64,000 bases of DNA from Plantago major (GCA_026545765.1 CM048844.1:68670035-68734034); one strand, 5' to 3'; positions 11,827 to 24,235 are shown, numbered from the stretch's first letter. The notes: generated by a model not told the origin, from the letters alone. A program made the numbers and translations.

Positions 11827-12470
11827 AAATTAGTAAAAAAAATAACAAAAAAAATAAGTTACAAATATTTACAAATCCTCATTTCATTTTTCTTGAAAAA
11901 AAAAATTAAGTTCCATGGAAGCTTGGCAGGAAGCATAAATCGGAGCTTCCTACCATTATATTGAAGGTCCATGCTGGAACTTTCGTTGGAAGCTCCAACC
12001 TAGAGCTTCCATGTGGAACTCCAGATCTGAGCTTCCACTTCCATGGGCAACTCCCAACCAGCTCCCCCTTAAAGCTCCGCCGGAGTTTCTACGGAAGCTC
12101 CTTCCAGGGAAGTAAAAGAAAAGAAAATTGAAATATATATTTTTTGTAAAAGACTATAAAATAAAGAATGGATTTATAAAAAAATGATAATTTTTATAAA
12201 ATTATCTCTTATTTTCAATAAATTCAAATCATTTTGTACATCATCTTGACACGTGTAAAAAAGGAATTAATCTAAATTAGTGGGACATCCCAAAAATGAA
12301 TATGTACATTTTTTACCGGGGGCGGGGCTAGGTTTTAAGCTAGAGTACTTTTATTTATCTTTTGTTACTATTTATCTAAAAGTCACTCATTCCCACTCAT
12401 AGAGTTATCAGGTGAGGAAAAATGTTGCCATTAGTGTTGAACCTGTTTCGAGGTTGGTCGATACACTATT

Positions 12471-12585
12471 GCTTGTCTACTTTTGCATGTGGGATGTACT
12501 ACTCATTCAAAATTTAGCATTTTAATTGACGAGACCACCACATGTTGCAGGTTCATTCCACAGAGTGATCCTGCAGGTGTATCGA
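12471..12585 (+). pseudogene. Helitron helicase fragment (THSKF motif)
   Basis: The + strand reads LLLHVGCTTHSKF, similar to the LLLPGGRTAHSRFK stretch of Helitron helicases, then a diverged DETTTC segment. In intact helicases this precedes the GGDFRQ motif by about 100 residues; here it sits after one copy of that motif, which shows the rearrangement. Confidence 0.6.
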
Positions 12586-12839
12586 ATAATACAAGGCTAA
12601 CTATATAAGGTGAAATTCCCATGGTTAATAAATTTACTTTGAGGCACTTTAGTGTAGTCTTCCCGACATTACGAGAGTCACTAATGGTCGAGAATCTGAC
12701 AAGTCTTTTGTTGGTTTGGTTGTCATGTTTGGTGGAAACTTTAGAAGAATTTCTAAAACATTATGGAGTTGATGTTGTGTACTAAAATTGAGTGATGAAC
12801 CTATAGATCTGAGCAATTTCGTATTTATTATACTCAGAA

Positions 12840-14230
12840 CTTGAGAACTCTATTAGAAAAGTATACCGCACTATATGGAACTGCTCTAAGGGTGTGATAA
12901 TTCCATTTGAGAACTCAATTAGAAGGTTAAACAAACTCTAATAAAGATATAACTTCAATTTTAAAGCTGTATCTAAAGAGTAAACCACACTATATGAGAA
13001 AAAATACTATAAGAAATGGATACTTCCAACTTAGAGACTCAATTCGAAGATTTAAACCAACTATAAAAATGAGATAATTTCAATTTAAATAGTAAATTCA
13101 ACTCTAATAACGTAATAATTAAGACTTGAATACTCAATTTGAATAGCAAACCAACAGTAAGAATGTGATCATTACAAATTGAATACTTTATTGAAAGGTT
13201 GAACCCCAATTTTTCGAAACATAATTTAAGAATAGTATAGTTGCAACTGGAGAATTCAATTCAAAGCTAAATGAATGTAGAAATGTGATAAATCGGACTT
13301 AAGAACTCATTTAAGAGTGAAAACTACACTATTTGGGAAAGTAATATGAGAATTAGATAATTCCGAGTTAAAGCCTCCTTTCAATTGGGAAACCAATTAT
13401 AAGAATGTGACATTTCAAATATGGAGATTCAGTATCATGGTAAACCAACTCTAAGAATTACCTGCAACTCGAGAACTCCATTCGAATGATAAACTAACTC
13501 TAAGTGAGGTAATGCAAAAAAGGGAAACAAAGTTTGATGGGGGTACTTAACTCTATATGGAACAAGGCCAACTTATCTATGACTATATTCAAAGGACAAA
13601 CTGACTATACCAACAATATAATTAATTAAAACTTTAAAACTATATTAAAAGAGTAATCCACACTTTATTTGAAAATACTCCAAGGGTAAGATAATTCAAA
13701 TTTACGAACTAAAGTCGAAGGGTAAATTAAGTCTAAAAGTGAAATAACTCAACTTGGGAACTCAATTCGAATGGTAAAATCAACTATTGGAATGATATAG
13801 TTTCAATTTGGGAATCCAATTCGATGGATAATTTGAACTCCAAGAATGAGATAGTTCCATCTTAGGAAATCAATTCGAACACAAGCGAACTCTAATAATG
13901 AGATAATTACAACTTGAGAACTTTGTTCAAAGAGTAAAGCACAATATATGAAAAAATAAACTAAGAATTGGGTACGTAATTCCAACTTGACAACTCAATT
14001 CAATTATAAACCAACTTTAAGAACGTGATAATTACAACTTGGGAACATTATTCAAGAGAAGAGTACGGTTTATGGAAAAAATACTCTAAGAAAGTAAAAA
14101 TTTCAAACTCTGGAACTTAATTAGAGGGGGTAAACCAACTCTAATAATATAATAATTGCAACTTCGGAATTAAATTCAATGGGTAAAATCAACTTTAAAA
14201 ATGATATAATTTAAACTTGAAAACTCACTT
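12840..14230. repeat. Degenerate tandem repeat of about 40-55 bp (copy 2, extended)
   Basis: Same repeat family as 10790-11480, continuing about 600 bp further toward the Helitron 3' end. No coding capacity. Confidence 0.7.
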
Positions 14231-14362
14231 TAAAGGCCAAACCACAGTCCCCATGACTAATATCTTTAGAATGAGTCGTTTAAAAATCTTTGGGGAGACA
14301 TTATTTTTTTCTTTATCAAATTATACTATCTTTCATTTGTTTAATATTAAAAGAAAATTATA

Positions 14363-14390
14363 CCGTGGCATCGCCACGGGTTAATACTAG
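14363..14390 (+). other. Helitron 3' terminus (hairpin + CTAG)
   Basis: The stem CCGTGGC (14363-14369) pairs with GCCACGG (14373-14379) around a three-base loop; CTAG occupies 14387-14390 and the next base is T. This is the rolling-circle termination signal of the superfamily. Confidence 0.9.
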
Positions 14391-14691
14391 TTATTAATAA
14401 CTCAGAGGGTGTTATGCATTTAACTCTATTTTAGGTAAGCATGTTAAACATAAAACATTATGACATAAGTTGTAATATCCATGCATTATGTGCATGTCTA
14501 TTACAAGATTACCAAATTTAATATTTATATTGATAAACATGTCATGATAATCTTGAGATAAAATGAGACAATCAGAAATAAGAATTTACTGACAATTTTT
14601 TTCTTTTTAAATCGGCTAAAAATTTATTAAAGCTTACAAAAAGTTTAAACGAGCATAATAAATGTTAGAAACAAAAATTTATTGACAATTG
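14391..14691. repeat. About 300-bp direct repeat, copy 2
   Basis: Second copy of 9591-9891, immediately after the Helitron 3' end; by eye it is identical. Confidence 0.9.
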
Positions 14692-14905
14692 TAAAACTAT
14701 GTAAAGTGCTAGTACTAGACAGAAACGAGATATGGAATCCACAAAGACATGCATGGTCGACTTAAACAATTTATTGAAGACTTCAATTATATTTAATTGT
14801 AAAACTATGTCAAGTGCTAGTACTAGACAGAAACGAGATATGGAATCCACAAAGACATGCATGGTCGACTTAAACAATTTATTGAAGACTTCAATTATAT
14901 TTAGG
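14691..14905. repeat. 108-bp tandem duplication (2 copies)
   Basis: Two near-identical units starting at 14691 and 14799 (GTAAAACTATGT..AGTGCTAG). The period is a multiple of three, so short frames on both strands are duplicated too; none looks like a gene. Confidence 0.9.
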
Positions 14906-15189
14906 ATTTTCTATCGCATCAGCTTGATAATCAGTGGATGGAAAATATGAAAAATTGAACGCCATCCAAGTTGGACATCACAATATCTAAGTTAATAAAG
15001 TGTTCATGGTCCACAAATTGTGGGGTTCGAATTGATATAATCATAACAACCGCATATATATTTTCAATCATTTGAAAATGACAATTTGTTTCCATTTTAG
15101 TCCGCTACACTATCTCTAATGTATTTCCTTATTTCGTAAGTTATGACTAAATCCTGTTTAATGAGTTTCACCAATATAACATTATAAAT

Positions 15190-15830
15190 TTTACTTTGTG
15201 ATATGTACCAATAAGTCCGACCTCCACACTGCCGGATTAAGGCAACTTCAGTTCGTCTATTCAGGATCCGAGGTCACCATAGCCATGGTCCGACTCCCAG
15301 TCACTACCTTAAAAGTCAAGAAAACTAAAAAAGGCTTACGTGATGGGCATGTCTGACCCCATCACCGTCCGAGGTAGACTTCACACCAATCTCTATGTTA
15401 CTACCAAGAGAACTAAGTCCGACCTCCATGAATCCGATCTCTATGTTCCAGTGGGCCATCTTTGAACACGTCATTGATATTGGCGTGACCTACACAGGCC
15501 ATCAATCTCCGAGATCACGTGTCATTATTTCTCTAGGCCGACCAATCTCTGGCGTGTCCCCTGGAGCTTATCACTATAAATAGGAGGCATTTAATCCTCA
15601 TAATTAAAGAACTACTTGTGATATTCCACTACAGGTTTAGAGGTCAAATTAAAACGATCATTTACTAAACTAGTTGAATCTTAGTCTAGTTTATCATAGA
15701 CAAACTGACCCAAAAGGGTCTAACCCCTTCCTCTTTTACTACAGGTGAATACCCAATTTCAAGCCTGACGAACCACTATCCTTGTCGGACCTACATTGTT
15801 GTTGAAGGAATTTTGACGAACTAAATCACT
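15190..15830 (+). mobile_element. LTR-like sequence
   Basis: A GC-richer block rich in TCCGACC/CCGAGGT phrases leads to a TATAAATA box (15575-15582) and a CTCATAATTAAAGAACTA leader, like the U3/R part of a plant LTR in plus orientation. Ends and TSD could not be fixed, so it may be a fragment or a promoter-like relic. Confidence 0.4.
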
Positions 15831-16374
15831 ACACCTAAGCTCTGGATGGACTATGGACTATTGATTGACTTTGACTAGGACTATTGACTTGACCGGTTTT
15901 ATACCACATAACTTTGTTTCATGAAATAATTAATGTGATTTATAATAGAAATAATTACAAATTAATGTAACTTTCAAAAACTTCTTACACTATAATATAC
16001 ATAAAAAACTTTCTATGAATTAGTTATTTTGTTATTTTTAGTAAATTTGAAATTAAATATTACTACTATTGATAAAATCACTCCCTTATCTATATATATC
16101 ACCAATCAAGTCATCTATCTTGAAAACTAATATATTTCCAAATAAAAGAGCATCTTGTGACATACACTAATTCGAAACACACCATTATCATCAACACATT
16201 CACAGACGTCAGACTGGCATCTACGCATTGATACAAGTATCATCATAACAATAATCACCTTCTTGCTTCCTACATCCTCCATTCTCAGGTATTTTTTTCT
16301 ATTCATGTTTTCTTATTGACATCGTACCTTCTTAATTCTATTGACATGTATTCAATTAGTGGGTTGTAACCTTA
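15831..16374. other. AT-rich spacer, no gene seen
   Basis: No sustained reading frame or structural repeat recognised. Confidence 0.5.
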
Positions 16375-16700
16375 TAATGCAAGCATCATAAAATACAAGA
16401 ATCCAAAATGAAATAAGCATCATATAAGTTACATAAGCACCATTGTTCAACTAATACGTCATATCACTTACACAAGAACCATTGTACATTAAGGCATCAT
16501 ATTAGTTACATCAAGCATCATAAAAAAAAAAAAAAAGCGAAATCAGTACATTCCCATGAAGCTATCATATAAGTCACACAAGCACCATTGTTCAACAAAT
16601 GAATCATATTAATTACACAAGCACCAATGAATAGTAAGGCATCCTATTAGTTACATTAAACATCGTTGGTCACTAAACAAGCACCATCACAAAAAAAGAT
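16375..16700. repeat. Degenerate AAGCATCAT/AAGCACCATTG repeat
   Basis: Phrases such as AAGCATCATATAAGTTACA and AAGCACCATTGTTCAAC recur at 40-60 bp intervals. The complementary motifs GATGCTT and GGTGCTT occur at 41740-41900, so the two tracts may share an origin. Confidence 0.6.
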
Positions 16701-17084
16701 AACATGCATTAAAAAGGTGAAAGTGGTACTTTCTCAAGTTTCTTTCCTTTCGCTGAATTACTTCTTGGTTTTGGTGTAGCCATTGAAAATAGGAAACAAC
16801 TACATCCTGGAGAAAAAAAATTATAAGATGCTTGGATACATATTAAGCATCATGATAGTATTATACAAAGGGCCAGTCCACAATTTATCCACAAGTTGAA
16901 ATTAGGACCCCTATAACCCTATAAAGACTAATTTGAATCTGACTAGAGATGGAAGATGGCCCATTGTCGAAAATTGGAATACAAAATTTGATTGAGGTGA
17001 TGCTTGTAGAGGATTGTAAGAACCTGGATGGTTAAAGATGATTGAACGATCGTTGATTGTTAATGCTTGGTTGGATTAAGGAAA

Positions 17085-17966
17085 GGGAAAATTACACCAA
17101 GTCCCCCCAATAAACACCCTATTAACAAGAAAGTCCCTCTGTTTTCAACAATAATATTTTGGTCCATTTTATACTTTGAAAGTGTGCTTTCCAAACATGG
17201 ACTTATTTTAACCGTCACATTTTTTAGTTTCCGTCTCTTCCCTTTCACGAGCATCCAATATGCAATATTAATAAATATAAAAATATTTTCAAATCATTTA
17301 ACGTTAAAATTAAAATAAATTAAATGAAAATCTAATTTTTAAAACTAGTTCTAAAAATATGAACTTATTTACGAAAATGAAATAAAATGATATTTCAAAT
17401 ATAATCTTGCTAAAAATAACAAAAATATTAAAATATACTAGTACTTACTTAGTCTTGAAACATAGTTGCCGTTTAACCCTTTTTATGTCTCAAGTAAACG
17501 TTTCCGGTTCCATTTTTACAAATATATATTCACCATAATATAAAAAAATCATACCTAATCATAGTATCCATAGAAGCTATTTCCATGGAGCATGAAAATA
17601 TTAATGCGTTCTATTTTTTCATTATGTTTTGTAAACTTTTGTCACAATAAACTTTTATATTTAAAATATTTATTAAATTTTTTAAGAGGGTTGTTTGCAA
17701 TTTTTGTTGGTATTGTTTGAAAATAGAAAAAAAATTATAGGGAGTAAATACAAATTGTTTGAATCAATTTTGTAATAAAATAAAAATTTATAACAAAATT
17801 GTAAATTGTTTAGAAGTTTAAATTAAGGATGTGTTTGGCAGCAATTTAAATTTTGGGCTGTATTGTAATTGATTTATTAATTTTGTCCTATGGTGTTATT
17901 GTTAGAATCAAATGAATCAAAGTGTTATTATGAAATTTATCAGGAGGGGCCTACTGTAATTCACCC
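17085..17966. mobile_element. MULE-type non-autonomous element (882 bp)
   Basis: TIRs GGGAAAATTACACCAAGTCCCCCC and, inverted, GGGTGAATTACAGTAGGCCCC. The flanks TTAAGGAAA (17076-17084) and TTAACGAAA (17967-17975) form a 9-bp duplication with one mismatch, the length typical of Mutator elements. The interior is non-coding. The TIR start matches the larger MULE at 19092. Confidence 0.7.
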
Positions 17967-17975
17967 TTAACGAAA

Positions 17976-18706
17976 TTCACAAAATCGGTGGTGCTTGGCG
18001 GCGATCAGTGATGCTTGTCACGTAGCTCAATATCCCCGGAGGAATGAAAGAGCGTTGATGATTCTGTGGACGATGATTGAGTTGATACTTGGCTTAATGA
18101 TTTAGCTGATGCTTGGCTAAATCAGATTAAACGAAAATTTAATAGTTTTTATAGATTATATTAGGATTATATTATTATTCTAATATGTACATATACTATA
18201 TTTATTTGAGGTCATCTTTGAAATTAGATAGGTAGATACTAAATTGTAGTAAATATTTTATGTAGCACTAATAATTAGGAAAGATTTGGGGATGACACCA
18301 ATTTGTAATTATCACATTTATAATAAACACATTTGGTGAATATAAATAGAGTGACTCATTGAAAAAACTTCTCTGCGTCAATTGATTTTAAACCATTAGA
18401 CGGTTCATATCAAATCGTCAAAGTTGGCATGACGATCGCCCTATCGCTCTAATCATTGCTCTTTCGTCATATACATATTTCAATAAAAAAAATATATAGT
18501 AACCAAAAAACCCAAATTTACTCTATAAAATTAAAAAGAATATATTTTTAGAATTGCCTATTTTTTTACTTTCAATATTTATCACACTGTCTGTTGTCAG
18601 ACAGGGCGGAAGCCTACGTGACAAACCCACATAACTTTCTACAATAAACTCTTTGATAAAATCTTTCATCGTTTTACTCTGATACAAACCCAATCCAATA
18701 AAACTA
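17976..18706. other. Spacer with repeat related to 32600-32900
   Basis: No gene seen. The stretch 18382-18620 (TTCATATCAAATCGTC, GATCGCCCTATCG, ACAGGGCG) resembles 32610-32870 in the same order and orientation, suggesting two copies of an unnamed repeat on either side of the MULE. Confidence 0.45.
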
Positions 18707-18915
18707 GGGCAAATTACATTTACTCTCCTTGGAATTAAGCTTAATTATAAAATTGACACTATGTTTCGCAATAACATATAGGTCCCTGAACAATTACATA
18801 TTGGTCCAAAAAGTACACTTTCTATCATTGTTCAGGGACCAATATATTTTTGGAAAAATTTAGGGATTATTTTGAGAAGAAGGTCAATAGTAGGGAGAGA
18901 AAATGTAATTTTCCC
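18707..18915. mobile_element. MITE sharing MULE TIR motif (209 bp)
   Basis: Ends GGGCAAATTACATTTACTCTCC and, inverted, GGGAAAATTACATTTTCTCTCC. Inner palindromic parts GGTCCCTGAACAAT / ATTGTTCAGGGACC add further symmetry. No TSD was seen. The same GGGNAAATTACA start is shared with 17085-17966 and 19092-32565. Confidence 0.65.
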
Positions 18916-19666
18916 ACGATGATCAAATTAATGACTAATAAAACCCCATAGGTCATACCTACGTAGTACCAAATAATTTTTCAGCTCAATGTATAAATTG
19001 ATGGTCGAAAAACATTTTTGGGATTTTATGTTGAAACTTGATGGAGAAATGATTCCTTTTTCAAAATATTTTTTGGTACATATAAGAATTAGGGAAAATT
19101 ACATATACCCCCCTCTTAGATGCCCTTCTCACATCTGACTACCACTCAGATCAACAATTACATCCAGGTCCATTAACTGCATTTTACGTTGACAAATTTT
19201 AATTCGCCTTGACTTATTCACAAACCAAACGTGGCCTCAGTTACTTTGTTTCACTTTTACTAGGGTTAATTACATTTCCAAAAAATCCCACTCCACTCGC
19301 CAAAACATTCCGTCTTCTTCCCCCAAACACCCAGTCCGCCATTAACGTTCGATCCACCACTGACGAAGTAAAATTCGCACCATAATCGGCCAATATTTGA
19401 CGTTCGACGCTGCAATTCTTCGTTGTTGAATGCTTACGTGAAGAACCGAACACAACAGTAAGGTATTAGTACTATTTGAATTTCAATTTTTTTGGTTTTT
19501 TTTTTTTGAAATTGACATGTTCGTCATGTTGTTAATTGGATGTCGTAAATTTGTGTCCGATTGTATTGGAAATCGGCTTAGTATAAAGCTAGGGTTTTTA
19601 TACTTGTAGCAGCTTCTACTAATCGAAGCTTGTGTTTTGTGGTTTATTTGGCTTGTTTCAGTGACA

Positions 19667-22600
19667 ATGGGGCCGTTGTTCAACATTCGGATTCACGACT
19701 GTAAGGATCAATACATGATTGCCAATATCGATTCTTCAAGGTACACATACACAAAACTGTTGAAGGATGTTGATGATTCTGTGTTATCTGATGTGCAAAC
19801 TCAGGGTTCTCTGTTTTTTTAGTATGATGGCCGATATTGAGAATTCATTTGATCAAATTGAGGTTGTAAGTGATCATGCTGTTAAGCTAATGTTTGAACT
19901 TAACATGAAAAACAAAGAAGTTGAGTTACATTTAGAAACTGTAGATGTTGAGCCTCTAGCTATAGATAGGTCTCCAGTTAAAAATAAGAGATGGGGTAAG
20001 AATGCATATGAATTTGTTGATGTTGGTATAGATGTTGAATATGTACCCCCTCCCACCAAACCTCAACCTCAGAATCAATATGCAACTAGTACTTGAAGAA
20101 GATTGTTTAGGACTTGTAAGCCTAAAACTCAACCTCAGTACCCCCTGAAATCATTGACTTGACTGATCATCCAATGTTTGAAGATGAACCACCACATGCC
20201 ACTCAAGAAACTCAGAACACTCAACAACCTAAGTCTCCACCTGTACCAACTGAACCAACTCCCCAAACTCCTACTACACATTTCCATGAACCAACTCTAC
20301 AAACTCCTTACATTCCTAAAGTGGTTGAATCTACTCCTTTGAAGTATGTTGGGAGTGAATTTGTTGTTAATGTTGATGATTTTGAGGAAATGTTGAAGAA
20401 TATTCTGACAAAAAACCAAGATGCAGTGGAAACTGGTGCAGGGAGTAGGGTGGATAATTGTGAACAGAATAGGGTAGAAACTGGTGAAGGGAGTAGGGAT
20501 AATCATGTGGATGAGGGCTTAGTTGAGGACTGGGGTGATGATGATAATGCAGAAATAGAGGAGCCATCTAGAGCTGACAAGGGGAAAGGTAAGATGCATG
20601 AAAGTAATTGTGAAGCTACTGATAGTGATGATGGAGATTTCAATGAGGCAAGAGAAAATGGAAGTGAATCTGAGAGTGAGAGTTATGTTGATGAGAATGA
20701 GCATGGAGTAGGAGGAAATGAGAGTGGCAGTGGAACTAAGAATGCAACTAATGGGGATGAGAGTGATGGTGATAGGGAATTATATGGTTGGGAAGATGAT
20801 GCACCTAATACTCATTATCTGCATGAGAGTGAGGATGAGCAAATTGGCTTCACCAGGTGTGTGCATTCTGAATCAGATGGATATGGGGATGAGCTAGATG
20901 CTAATGCAACTGAGAATGCTGGTGAGAATCAAACTGCAACTGAGAATGCTGGTGAGAATCATGAAACTGAGAATGCACATGAGATTAATGATGATGATGA
21001 TGCTGAGTTTCATTATGTAAGTGATGAACAAAATGAATTGAGTGATGCAGAATGGATTGGAGATGAGTTCCAAGATCACATTGAAGACTGGGACAAACAG
21101 TTTAAAGAAGGAGATGTCTTTTGTAATATAAAAGACTTGAGAATGAGGGTGAAAGAGTATGTGTTGAAAGTTGGGTTCATGTTAGTTAGGAAGAAGAATG
21201 ATACATCCAGATTCACAGTACACTGTGGAGGCAAAGGTTGCCCATGAAGGCTGCATGCTTGTAAGTTACACTATACTTGATTGACTACTTAATCAACATT
21301 CCTTTGATTGACTCCTTAATTTACACTCTAACTTGTATGTCTGTAACTGCATGTGTTTTGGATGATGAAACATCATTCAGATTAGGACTTATAATGGTGA
21401 ACATAAGTGTGTAAGGATGGTGGATCAGAGACAGGCAAACTCTAATTGGCTGGCTACCGAGTTGATTGAACCTTTGAAGGAGAATCCTGGAATTAGTGCC
21501 AAGAAACTGATGCCATGGGTGAATAGTAAGCATGGGCTTGTTGTGCCTTATATGAGGGTTTACAGGGCAAAGATTAAAGCTGAAGAGATAATGGGAGGCA
21601 ACCCTGAGGAGGCATTCAAGATGGAAACTAAGTACAGAGAGATGGTACTGAGAACAGATGTAGGTTCTCTGGTTGAGATATTTGTGACACCTGCCATTGA
21701 TAGGCCACCACAATTCCGAAGGATGTTTTGTGGATTGGAGGGATTGAAAAGAGGCTTTCTTAATGGCTGCCAACCATTCCTTTTATTTGATGGATGTCAC
21801 CTAAGGGGTAGATTTAGAGGTCATCTGTTGAGTGCTGTTGGAACCGATGCAGATTGTGGCATATTTCCAGTGGCTTGGGCAATAGTAGAGTCTGAGTGTA
21901 AAGACTCATAGGGTTTCTTCCTTCAGTGCCTTGAGAACTTTGTTGGTCCATGGAATGTGGACAGACATTGGCACTTCATGGCAGATAGATAGAAGGTAGA
22001 CTTGTAAACTTTCACTTCCATTTATAAATTGTCACTAACAAATTTGTATTTGAACTTGCAGGGATTGGTGCCAGACATTGAAGAGTTAGCACCAACTGTT
22101 GTCAATAGAAAATGTGCTAAGCACATCTATGACAATTTCAAGCCCAAATGGAGAAGTGTAGACCTCAGAAAGTATTTTTGGCAAGCAGTAACTTCCTATA
22201 CCTTATATGGTTTTAACAAGGCCATGGTGAAGATTAAGAATGCAGGTGTGCCAGCATATAACTACTTCATGAACATTCCTCTAGGCTTTTGGGCAAGACA
22301 TGCCTTTGACCCAACTCCCAAGATAGATCACTGTACCAACAATGTAAGTGAAAGCTTCAATTCTTGGGTGGAGCCTGTGAGAGGATATTCTATCCTTAAC
22401 ATTATGGAGGTAAGTGGTATATGCAATACTTGATGGTTTGTTACACTTGCTTCTACTTGTATGGTTTGTGTACTTGCTTGTAAACTGTGTATTGTTGGTT
22501 ATGGTATAGGGCTTGAGAACCCAAGTGATGCAAAGAGTAACTGTGAGGAGGAAGAAGGGGGTTGCATGTACATCAGTTGTAATGCCAAGGGTGTTAAAGA

Positions 22601-23533
22601 AATTAAATGACACCCATGATCAGTCAAGAAAGTACAGACTGATTTCAGAAGCTGGGCATATATATGAGGTTGAGGATTACAAATACACATTTGTGGTAAA
22701 CCTTCAGAGTAGGACTTGTGATTGTAAGAGGTGGGACATGAGTGGGATCCCATGTAGGCATGCCTGGGTAGCTATCAATCACAATAGAGAGGATGGGGAG
22801 AATTACTTGAGTGCTAACCATACCAAGGCAGCATATATTAGAGCATATGATATGATGATTCTACCTGTGCCTCAAGTCCCCTTCGCCCTTGATTTGACTC
22901 GGGAAGTGTGCTCACCACGATGTATTGAGAGCTCTGGCAGCCTACATTGTAGGATTAGACATCCAAGTGAAGGTGGTCAGGGTGGTTCAAGGAAGCCTAA
23001 GGTGCCATTGAACAAAACAAGGAGACCACCTAAGTGTAGTTTATGTGGTGTTAGAGGGCATAATTGTAGGAAGTGCCCTACCTTGGTGAGCTAACTAATT
23101 CTCAGTTTTCTTTGTTTTGTTTGTGATTTATGAGTTCATATTATAACTCTACTGTATCTTGCAGCAAAAAAATGATGATGAAGATGTACTCAACCAAGGC
23201 CAACCAACTGACAGTGAGCAACAAAATGGAGCTTCTGATGTAAGACTTTGTCTAATTTTATATATGTTTCTCTAGTAAGTTTGTGTACTATGATGAAGTC
23301 ATGTTAGTTTGATTGTGATGAGGATGGGTAAATGTTGTTTGCTTGTATAGGATGCAAACCAAGAAAGGCCAAATGTTGGTAATAAAAGACCTAGAACTGG
23401 AGCTGTTGGTGATGAAGGGCCTAGTGAAACTGCTAGTGGCAGAGGAAGGGGAAGGGACAGAGGAGAAGCTAGTAGAAGAGGAGGATCAACAAGGGGCAGG
23501 GGGCTTGGTGCTTGGTTTGGTACCACACCTTAG
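19667..23533 (+). pseudogene. MURA-like MULE transposase, decayed
   Basis: Transposase of the plant MuDR family, acting on its own TIRs in the nucleus. Order: N-terminal PB1-like part (MGPLFNIRIH, start 19667 just after a TTTCAG acceptor); long acidic linker (20200-21090); MuDR DNA-binding region ending CGGKGCP (21245); MULE transposase core with LLFDGCHLRG (about 21783), FMADR and NNVSESFN (about 22340); SWIM zinc finger CDCKRWDMSGIPCRHAW (about 22717); CCHC knuckle CSLCGVRGHNCRKC (about 23035); and an RG-rich basic tail ending in TAG at 23531-23533. Introns are suggested at about 21996-22060, 22410-22509, 23088-23164 and 23240-23350. It is broken: TGA in place of conserved Trp at 21245, TAG for Trp at 21909, TAG near 21990, and frameshifts around 20096-20158 and 21380. 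It cannot make a full product. Confidence 0.85.
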
Positions 23534-23773
23534 TCACTTGTAGTTATTTGCATCTATTTAGTTTGTGTTTATGCAGTTTTTGTTTTGTTTAATGGATTTG
23601 GAGTCATTGATACATCTTAGTTGGTGTTTTTGGGTTTGTTTTGATTGATGACTTTGCTTTGGAGTACTTGATAGTTGAAATAGTTTGGTTAGATCTCCGT
23701 TGACCAATTTGTATTGAAACTTTCATTGGAAAATTAAGTTCAATACAAAGTACTTCCTAATCTACTTGTTCTT

Positions 23774-24235
23774 CTAGTTGAATGCTTTACAAGTTTGCAC
23801 AAACAAGTACACTGCAAACAACAACAGGTTTAGGCAAATGAGTTGCCTAATTATACTATACTTGTCTTCATTTGGGTGCACTCTCCTCTTCTGTCTTCTT
23901 TGCACCATTGTATCCTCAGGTTCCTCCGTAGGTAGCTCTCTTGTAGCTTGTTGTCTTTGAACTCTCGTGTCTTGTTGTCTTCTTGTAGCTATGTGTCGTG
24001 GTGGTACAAATTCACATGACAGTTCGGCATGGATGAAATCTCCTAGAACTTGTGTTTGCACATTTCCTTCCTCATGACACCATTCCGACCACCCATGCTT
24101 TGGACAACCCCAATAAAATCTTCCCTCATGCGGTTGAGACTTTTTAACGGATAGAACCGTTCGCTTACTACAATTTGAATTGTTACAAATAGGACGAATA
24201 ACAACACTTGAAGAATCACCACTCGATGAATGCAT
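23774..24235 (-). CDS. GRF-type zinc finger protein with C-terminal membrane segment
   Basis: An intact 153-codon frame on the strand opposite the transposase, between its 3' end and the right TIR. Residues 17-53 (CNNSNC, then GRFYWGCPKHGWSEWC) fit the GRF zinc finger, a small nucleic-acid-binding domain with a conserved Gly-Arg-Phe. A charged Arg/Gln-rich middle follows, then a hydrophobic stretch at about residues 128-148 likely to span a membrane. I recall uncharacterised plant proteins with this layout; no function is established. The start ATG at 24235 is the only one upstream of the finger, and the right TIR would supply the promoter. It is uninterrupted while the neighbouring transposase has several stops. 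Confidence 0.7.
   Translation of the reverse strand: MHSSSGDSSSVVIRPICNNSNCSKRTVLSVKKSQPHEGRFYWGCPKHGWSEWCHEEGNVQTQVLGDFIHAELSCEFVPPRHIATRRQQDTRVQRQQATRELPTEEPEDTMVQRRQKRRVHPNEDKYSIIRQLICLNLLLFAVYLFVQTCKAFN

Larger units (their letters stand above)
9892..14390 (+). mobile_element. 5'-truncated, rearranged Helitron
   Basis: The 3' end has the diagnostic Helitron structure: a CCGTGGC/GCCACGG hairpin followed 8 bp later by CTAG, then host T. The pre-insertion site survives at 9590/9591 as A|T, the standard Helitron target. Inside are remnants of the RepHel helicase (around 9905-10000 and 12471-12585). The interior is internally duplicated: block A (9993-10660; 11552-12204) and block B (10658-11550; 12709-13625). 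No canonical 5' TC end was found; position 9892 starts within helicase-coding sequence. Confidence 0.8.
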
